From JANXSD01 sp043758125 (GTDB lineage: Bacteria > Bacteroidota > Bacteroidia > AKYH767-A > OLB10): 8,203 nt of DNA. The stretch is taken from assembly GCA_043758125.1 (NCBI GenBank), contig JAYVOC010000056.1, forward strand, positions 1 through 8,203, written 5' to 3'. Positions 5,647-8,203 of this stretch are shown here, one piece after another. The first letter of the stretch is position 1; every line of letters begins with the position of its first letter. The position numbers and the translations under genes were made by a program. Below the pieces are notes generated by a model that was given only the letters and a program-made list of their open reading frames with translations, was not told the origin of the DNA and searched no databases.

Positions 5647-8109
5647 TTATTTCGTCCAAACTAACTCCTTATTTTCATCTAACGAAAGAACAACATTATC
5701 ACCTTTTTGCAATTCGCCAGAGATGATTTTTCTACTCATTGGTCGTCGAATTTGATTCCTGATAACTGATGCAATAGGGCGAGCACCGTATTTCGGAGTA
5801 AATCCAAGTTTCGCAAGATATTCTTTTGCTGATTGCTCTACTTCCAATTGCATTCCTTGACGATTTAATATTTTCAAGAAATTATTTAATTGAATCTGGA
5901 AAATATTAATTACAATTTGTTCAGTAATCGGAGAAAACGGAACAATTTCAGTTAATCGAGCTAAAAATTCAGGACGGAAGAACTTGCCCATGATATCCAT
6001 AAGATCTGTTGTTTTGGGAATTACTCCCTTTCCAAAACTATCCACAACAAAATCGGATCCTACATTTGAAGTAAATAAAATTACAGAGTTTGAAAAATCG
6101 CCTTCTTTTCCAAGACGATCATGTAATTTTCCTTCATCCATAATTTGTAGAAACAAATCGAATACAGAAGGATGAGCTTTTTCTATTTCATCAAATAAAA
6201 CCACAGCATAAGGTTGCTGTCTAATCTTATTCACCAACATACCACCTTCTTCATAACCAACGTATCCTGGAGGGGCTCCATAAAGTAAAGCTGCTGAATG
6301 TTCTTCCTTAAATTCACTCATATCAAATCGAATAAGTGCATTTTCATCATTAAACAAAAATTCAGCAAGTGATTTTGCTAATTCTGTTTTACCAGTTCCT
6401 GTGGGTCCAAGGAAGAAAAATGATCCAATTGGTTGTCCTGGTCTGCTTAATCCAGATCTAGATTCTAAAATTGCTTCGCAAACAGATTTAACTGCATGAT
6501 CCTGCCCAACTACTCGCTTCATGAGCAGTTGATCCATATTCATTAGCTTTTCCTTTTCTTGAGCTTGTAATTTACCAAGTGGAATACCAGTTTTTAGAGC
6601 AACTACTGCAGCAACATCAGATTTCTCTATTTGGTCTCTTTTTATTGAAGAAGCGACAGTTAATTTTTCCAGTAAATTGATTATATGTTCATGCAAAAAT
6701 TCAGAAGATTCCATATTTTCTTTGGTTTCATCTGCAATTTGAGAAAACAAAACAGAACTAACTTTATTTTTTAAAAGTCCTAATAGCCATTGAAGTTCTT
6801 TTAAAAACTCATCTTCATTTAGACTTGATTTTTTATCAACTAATAAATTCAATTCAACATAAACTGAGTCCACTCCTTCTTTACTTGTTTCTCCCATCAT
6901 TTTAATTGCCGACATAGTTCGATCAATTAAATCAATAGCGGAGTCAGGAAGACTTCTTTCTTTTAAATATCTTTTAGAAAGTCGAATTGATTCAACAACT
7001 ACATCGTTCGCTAATTTAATATTATGATGCTTTTCGAAATGAGGTAAAACTATATTTACCATTCGAGCAGCAGTAGTTTCATCAGGTTCATCCACCTTAA
7101 TCAATTCGAACAATCTATTGAAAGTCTCGTCAGTTTCAATATGCTTACGATAATTTTCGTTAGTGGTAGTTCCAATAATCGTTAATTCACCTCTAGATAA
7201 TTCTGGCTTCAAAATATTTGCTAAACCAGGGGTTGCACCACTTTTATCAAGGAGAGAATGAATATTATCAACAAATAAAATAGCCTTATCAAATTGCTGA
7301 ATTTCTTTTACAATATTTTTCATTCTATCTTCGGCTTCACCTTTGTAAGATGCGCCAGCGATAAATGCACCAGTATCTAATTCGAATACGGAAACATTTT
7401 TCAAATTTTCGGGCACTTTACCTGATAGAACATTTAAGACAAATCCATTTAGAAGAGCCGTTTTACCTACTCCAGGATCTCCGGTGATGATGACATTGGG
7501 TTTAGACCTTCTACCTAAGATTTCCACCATCATCCTAATTTCTTTATCTCTACCAACAATCTCATCAAGCTTACCATCGCGTGCTTGCAAGTTTTTATCT
7601 ATACAATATTTTGAAAGTGCCCCACCTGATTTATTAGCACCACTTGCATTTTTAATAGGAGAATTTCCCAATGCTGTATCAATCGAATTTCTTTCTAAAT
7701 TATCCGTTAATATTTCCGTAATTGTAATTGGTAATGTTTTTAACTGATCATAACTAAATGCAATTCCAGGAGTACATAAAGCGCCTAATAATGAAATCAG
7801 ATCAATTTCGTCTTTCGATAATTTTATTCGAACATTTTCCGCTTCTTCAAATAATGGCTTAATTTTATCATCACCTACTGGCTCTTCAACCTTTGATGCT
7901 TTTGGAAACGATTCGATTCGGACATCCGCCCAATCTTCCATAAAATAGAAATCTTTACTGGAGCTATCAAGGTACTCACGCAGACTTAAATCTTTATGCA
8001 TCATTGCACGTAATAAATGTGCAGGAGAAAAATTTGCATTGGAGTTTTCTTTTGCAACTGATTGTGCAATTTGAATCGCTCTTTTTACTTCATCATTAAT
8101 ATTTCCCAT
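5647..8109 (-). CDS. clpV: ClpV / TssH, T6SS sheath-disassembling AAA+ ATPase
   Basis: This 820-residue double-ring AAA+ ATPase is of the ClpB/Hsp100 type. In T6SS it threads and recycles contracted TssBC sheath. I choose ATG 8107-8109; a TTG two codons upstream is the only other option before a stop. Domains in order are: Clp-N repeats (about 5-140; FSPAHLLRAMMH); NBD1 (about 165-400) with Walker A GDPGVGKT at 210-217 and pore loop GASYKGEAEDR; a middle coiled region (about 405-505); and NBD2 (about 525-760) with Walker A GPTGTGKT at 568-575, pore loop GAPPGYVGYEEGG, Walker B VVLFDEIEKAHP (D640, E641) and sensor TSNVGS. A C-terminal small domain carries the sensor-2 GARP motif. NBD2 looks fully intact. 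NBD1 is unusual: its Walker B reads AILFVDN, with Asn282 where the catalytic Glu is expected. The context beside tssB and tssC supports ClpV rather than the chaperone ClpB. Confidence 0.94.
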   Translation of the reverse strand: MGNINDEVKRAIQIAQSVAKENSNANFSPAHLLRAMMHKDLSLREYLDSSSKDFYFMEDWADVRIESFPKASKVEEPVGDDKIKPLFEEAENVRIKLSKDEIDLISLLGALCTPGIAFSYDQLKTLPITITEILTDNLERNSIDTALGNSPIKNASGANKSGGALSKYCIDKNLQARDGKLDEIVGRDKEIRMMVEILGRRSKPNVIITGDPGVGKTALLNGFVLNVLSGKVPENLKNVSVFELDTGAFIAGASYKGEAEDRMKNIVKEIQQFDKAILFVDNIHSLLDKSGATPGLANILKPELSRGELTIIGTTTNENYRKHIETDETFNRLFELIKVDEPDETTAARMVNIVLPHFEKHHNIKLANDVVVESIRLSKRYLKERSLPDSAIDLIDRTMSAIKMMGETSKEGVDSVYVELNLLVDKKSSLNEDEFLKELQWLLGLLKNKVSSVLFSQIADETKENMESSEFLHEHIINLLEKLTVASSIKRDQIEKSDVAAVVALKTGIPLGKLQAQEKEKLMNMDQLLMKRVVGQDHAVKSVCEAILESRSGLSRPGQPIGSFFFLGPTGTGKTELAKSLAEFLFNDENALIRFDMSEFKEEHSAALLYGAPPGYVGYEEGGMLVNKIRQQPYAVVLFDEIEKAHPSVFDLFLQIMDEGKLHDRLGKEGDFSNSVILFTSNVGSDFVVDSFGKGVIPKTTDLMDIMGKFFRPEFLARLTEIVPFSPITEQIVINIFQIQLNNFLKILNRQGMQLEVEQSAKEYLAKLGFTPKYGARPIASVIRNQIRRPMSRKIISGELQKGDNVVLSLDENKELVWTK

Positions 8110-8138
8110 AGTCAAATATTATTTTTAATTTAAATCTT

Positions 8139-8203
8139 TTAATTACTCCTTTTATTGTCCACTTTTTTAACAGCAATTTCCTGATTAATTTTTTGCAATC
8201 TTG
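8139..8203 (-). CDS. Possible C-terminal end of an upstream gene
   Basis: One minus-strand frame is open from the right edge to a TAA at 8139-8141, reading RLQKINQEIAVKKVDNKRSN. The composition (charged, helical, mixed codons) looks like the tail of a protein, and the stop sits 29 bases before the clpV start, a normal operon spacing. Another frame in the same stretch is also open but reads as a Lys/Ile/Leu-rich string typical of noncoding A+T-rich DNA. At 20 residues this cannot be identified. If real, it is probably another T6SS gene cotranscribed with clpV. Confidence 0.4.
   Translation of the reverse strand, partial: RLQKINQEIAVKKVDNKRSN

Noticed and set aside
7484..7747. Plus-strand open frame of 87 residues rich in Leu, Ile and Ser
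   Set aside because: It is antisense to the NBD1 start of clpV, which has clear Walker A and pore-loop motifs; it has no leader or recognisable domain.
5647..8109. Annotation as the general disaggregase ClpB
   Set aside because: The gene sits among tss genes, and the NBD1 changes are unlike housekeeping ClpB.

Overview
The window is a strongly A+T-rich stretch of a Bacteroidota genome, most likely a member of the Flavobacteriales (the order is a guess). The phylum call rests on three things. The type VI secretion system (T6SS) proteins match the Bacteroidota-specific subtype iii in sequence style and length. A textbook Bacteroidota promoter (TTTG, 18 nt, TATCTTTG) stands in front of tssB. 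Start codons lack Shine-Dalgarno sequences and have A/T-rich leaders.

Layout. Six T6SS structural genes lie on the minus strand. From right to left, in the direction of transcription, they are: clpV/tssH (sheath-recycling ATPase, 5647-8109); then, after an interruption, tssB (4197-4643) and tssC (2753-4126), the contractile sheath pair; two tandem, divergent hcp/tssD tube-protein genes (2245-2649 and 1741-2130); and vgrG/tssI (spike, 1-1620), which runs off the left edge without a stop. A short open frame at the right edge (8139-8203, minus) may be the tail of another gene upstream of clpV.

Between tssB and clpV, on the opposite strand, sits a two-gene cassette: an ECF-type sigma factor (4805-5371) and an 81-residue acidic helical protein (5401-5646). 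The small protein resembles the sigma-binding N-terminal part of Bacteroidota anti-sigma factors but has no membrane segment. The cassette is divergent from tssB and exactly tail-to-tail with clpV, with no base between the two stop codons.

How it works together. TssB and TssC form the contractile sheath around a tube of stacked Hcp hexamers capped by the VgrG trimer. Contraction fires the tube, and ClpV disassembles the contracted sheath. The baseplate and membrane-complex genes (tssE, F, G, K, N-R) and effectors are not visible and probably lie outside. Expression looks tiered: a strong promoter at tssB, a weak hairpin between tssC and the first hcp, and a strong intrinsic terminator between the second hcp and vgrG. 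The most interesting points are the embedded sigma/anti-sigma-like pair as a candidate dedicated regulator, a ClpV whose first ATPase site lacks the Walker B glutamate, and the two divergent Hcp proteins.
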